Part shown: in pieces, positions 60,953 to 64,000 of the stretch
Position numbering within the stretch: the first letter of the stretch is position 1
Layout of the letters: the number at the start of each line of letters is the position of its first letter
Source: Vespa crabro
Taxonomy: Eukaryota; Arthropoda; Insecta; Hymenoptera; Vespidae
Direction of reading: 5' to 3'
Assembly (NCBI RefSeq): GCF_910589235.1
Contig: NC_060956.1
Span: 6,148,999 to 6,212,998, forward strand
DNA length: 64,000 nt
Position numbers and translations under genes: made by a program
The notes under the pieces: model-generated
The model's database searches: none
The model's input: the letters and a program-made list of their open reading frames with translations, nothing else
Told to the model about the DNA's origin: nothing

Positions 60953-63001
60953 TTTCTCGGTTCATATTTCATGCACCGAAACGTAATGTACTTAACATTG
61001 ATGATGTTCTCAACTGCCTACGTTACTTTAATGTACAAAAGAATGCGTAAATGAATGAAAGGTAGCGATGCATGTTCCTTTCTATTTTGCGTTCTAACGT
61101 TAAATTATTAAGATACAAATATTTATTATTAATTTATATAGATGAGCACATAAAAGCGCGGTACGTGTATGTGATTTGTCAATAGAATTATTGATATAAT
61201 CAATAGAAAAGTACGAGAATTCGACGAGGATATAGATTTATGAAACTATATTTTATGTTTTTCTTTTTTTTTTCTAATCTTACTTTTACAAAAGATGTAA
61301 AATGTAATTTTACATTTCTTTAATTTCACCTCGCACACATACACACAGCATAATTGATAGCTTTAGCTATTGAAAGCTTGTAGCGCATAATCGATCAAAT
61401 GCAAAACTAAGTTAAACGTATAAATCAAGCCAAAATGAAGTTTAGTCGATAGCCCATATTAAATATACCAAAGGACAAATCTTTAATCTTTTGCAAATGA
61501 GAGCAAATAAAACTGTTACTATTACAACATTCGGTTGTCATAATTTTCATTCGTCGCTGTTCATTCATGTTTGATAAAGATCCATTCGTTATTTTATCGT
61601 TTAAATAATCATCTCTATTTTATACATCGGAGAACAAAGTCCAGTGTTTGGTAATTATTAAATATTATATAAATACATTATTGTCAACACGCTATCATAG
61701 GCTAAGTGAAGATTAGAATTTATCTGAATTTAGAATCTTCTATCATATTTTCGATCTCAAAATGAAGGCCCTTGTCAAAAAGATCACGATTAAGAAAGTA
61801 TATCGTAATCGTATGAAAAAAAAAAAAAAAAAAGAAAAAGAAACAAAAGAGAAAAAATCAAAAGAGTATGTCTGATTTTTTTCTTTATCGAAAAAAGAAA
61901 GATTATCTTCTTAAAAGAAAAATATAGATTCGCATATCTCATTACAATACTCTCGGAGTCTAATGTAAAGCAAATTTGCTTTCTCGACGATCGAGCGTTA
62001 AGAGTCCCCCTGTGCGATCGTCGTCCAATCGGGATATACACGTCGGTACAAGTGCCAACTTCCGCAAATTCACGGTACTGCAAAGTATCATTCGCTTATC
62101 AAACGGTGCTTTTAAAATGCCGTTGTATATCGATCATGCCGCGGACCGCGATCAACAAAAGGGGAAGACTTGCAACAAATTCAATTGACCGTCGGGCCAC
62201 TTCGAAGGATTTTGTAGGTGTGCTACACATACGTGTTAACACGTACGTGAAGCTCGTACGGTTCCTTAATGGGAATAAGCTCATTCATCCCATGAAACGG
62301 AAGATCACGTGACTGCCGATCGTCTAGGTCTTTGATGTATGGTCATCACTGGCAATTAGCTGTCAATTCAAGGCCGTACTTATAGCTTGGAAGACCCGAC
62401 GTCATAGCCTCGAGTACCACCGTATTATATTGTTCCCTAACTTGAGAAAAAAAAAAAGAGAGAAGAAAGAAAGAAAGAAAGAAAGAAATTTACTCTGATC
62501 GTTAAATCAAATAGATTTCTCAGCTAACGATGCATTTAAAAGATCTTAATATTATATTAAAATCTTGTTGAATTTTTGATAACTCTACGTATATATCTTT
62601 AATTACGTAAACATATTCTTAGGATACATTTAAAATTCTTATTATACTTGCGAATTAATTATCGTGTATTGTATCACGATATAAAGACGATAGTATAGAG
62701 AAGATCGTATTTTACGATAAATAACAACAAACTTCTTACCTTTATTCTGTTAATATCGATTAAATTATATCAATTTCGATTTAATATATTTATTAAGATG
62801 AAGAAAAAGTATAATACGGGTGATAAGTGAATAGTATTTTTTACATTTTATATTTGATTTATTTTTTTTGATTAGACGACACAACTGTGTTCATACAACG
62901 TTGAGCGATGGTGTACTTAATACATATGGCTGCGTGTCCATTAAGTGCGAACGTCAACTCGAATTCATGCATATACCAAACTCATCCTCTCTTTCTTTCT
63001 C

Positions 63002-63005
63002 ACTC

Positions 63006-63038
<33 letters not shown>
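63002..63038. repeat. (CT)n microsatellite
   Basis: CT run with flanking TTTC units. Confidence 0.9.
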
Positions 63039-63044
<6 letters not shown>

Positions 63045-63342
63045 CTCGTGCTCTCTCCTTCCCCCAAGGGGGACGGCTTTATTAAAATCACAGACAGCAG
63101 AGATATGATAGGGAACACGACGGCCAGAAATAAAATATATAAGAGTCAAAGACTTTGATATAGTGTGTCAAATATAAGTATTATTTTTATGTTATTACTT
63201 TCTCTTTGATAATGATTATCATTGTCTGAAAAAAAAAAAACAAAACAAATTCTATATATTTCCTAATTATCAAATACATTACGTAATTCTTGCATATTCT
63301 TATAGATATTATAATAAATTTCACATGATTATAGGCCACGAT

Positions 63343-63382
<40 letters not shown>

Positions 63383-63928
63383 AAATATATATATTATACG
63401 CAAGATATATTTTGAGAAACATTATCAATATAGACCGACCGGTCAATCTCAACTCGTTGCTCCAATTTGCTAATGCGTTACGTTAATTGTCTAGTTAAAG
63501 TAGTTACTTAAATTAGCGAGAACGACGAACTCACGTATATTGTATGTTAATATTGTGTATGCTCTAAATCGAAGATCGATTTTTCATGATCACGAGATAG
63601 ATCTTTTTTTTCATATTTATACGAATTATCGGTGGAAAGAGATAAATGTAAATTTTAAATTAATAACAGGCGATAACGTGAAATTTGTCAATTTTTTGTT
63701 ACGCCTAATTTTCGTTAGTATTATGAGTAAAAAAAAAAATAAAAAAAAAATATATATATATAGACGAATTTGTTATTAACGATAAATATCGATTCAAAGT
63801 CTAGTCTATCGACGATAATCCACGAAATACTCTTTGTGCCAGATCATTGTAGATTGAACAACTTTGTCTGGTGTACGTGCGTCTATGTATGTATGTATAT
63901 GTGCATGCGTTCGTTGACGTACATACAG

Positions 63929-63933
<5 letters not shown>

Positions 63934-63980
<47 letters not shown>
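63934..63980. repeat. (TA)n microsatellite near the right edge
   Basis: TA run, continuing as TATG/TACA sequence towards the end of the window. Confidence 0.9.
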
Positions 63981-63981
<1 letters not shown>

Positions 63982-64000
63982 GTATGTATATACAATATAG

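Larger units (their letters stand above)
60953..64000. other. Malectin 3' flank and gene-poor right end
   Basis: The first 500-600 bases are probably malectin 3' UTR. Beyond that I see no supportable gene. The patch 61970-62420 is clearly richer in GC than its surroundings but has stop codons in all useful frames beyond short runs. CT repeat at 63002-63038; TA repeats at 63343-63378 and 63934-63980 at the window edge. A gene starting or ending outside the window cannot be excluded. Confidence 0.55.

Overview
This window looks like AT-rich nuclear DNA from an insect. The proteins, the split genes with GT-AG introns, and the very dense TA, GA/CT and TTA-type microsatellites and homopolymers fit an aculeate hymenopteran (wasp/ant/bee type) best. 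That placement is inferred from protein character and base composition; no database search was possible. Fourteen protein-coding genes and one pseudogene can be supported. No rRNA, tRNA, CRISPR array, plasmid or viral feature was seen.

Layout. (1) 1-8021 has no supportable gene. (2) 8040-12449 (+) is a complete 13-exon SLC26 (prestin-like) anion transporter, followed at 12866-13535 (+) by signal peptidase complex subunit 1. (3) 13.5-18.2 kb is gene-poor. (4) 18.5-46.7 kb holds seven related genes for secreted proteins, spread among microsatellite-rich spacers. Here they are called HVP-A to HVP-G, a name coined for this report. They share a split signal peptide, a short His-rich motif around I-H-V-P-Y straight after it, and a TATA box a short way upstream. 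Their tails differ widely: V-P-V repeats, Asp/Glu/His clusters, long glycine-rich stretches, or Gln/Pro-rich regions. The likeliest role is cuticle or another extracellular structure; this is inferred. (5) 47.9-56.1 kb is a compact housekeeping block: TMEM258/Kuduk (+), TSG101 (-), RPA3 (+) and MIOS (-). (6) 58.3 kb carries a decayed partial copy of malectin, and 59.87-60.95 kb holds the intact malectin gene. (7) 61-64 kb has no supportable gene.

How the genes relate. TMEM258 (oligosaccharyltransferase), SPCS1 (signal peptidase) and malectin (ER N-glycan quality control) all act in the secretory pathway; TSG101 (ESCRT-I) and MIOS (GATOR2) act at endosomes and lysosomes. I see no sign that they are co-regulated, apart from the head-to-head TSG101/RPA3 pair. 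The least ordinary part of the window is the HVP array. All exon boundaries were derived by hand from splice sites and frame continuity; every multi-exon model closes in frame.
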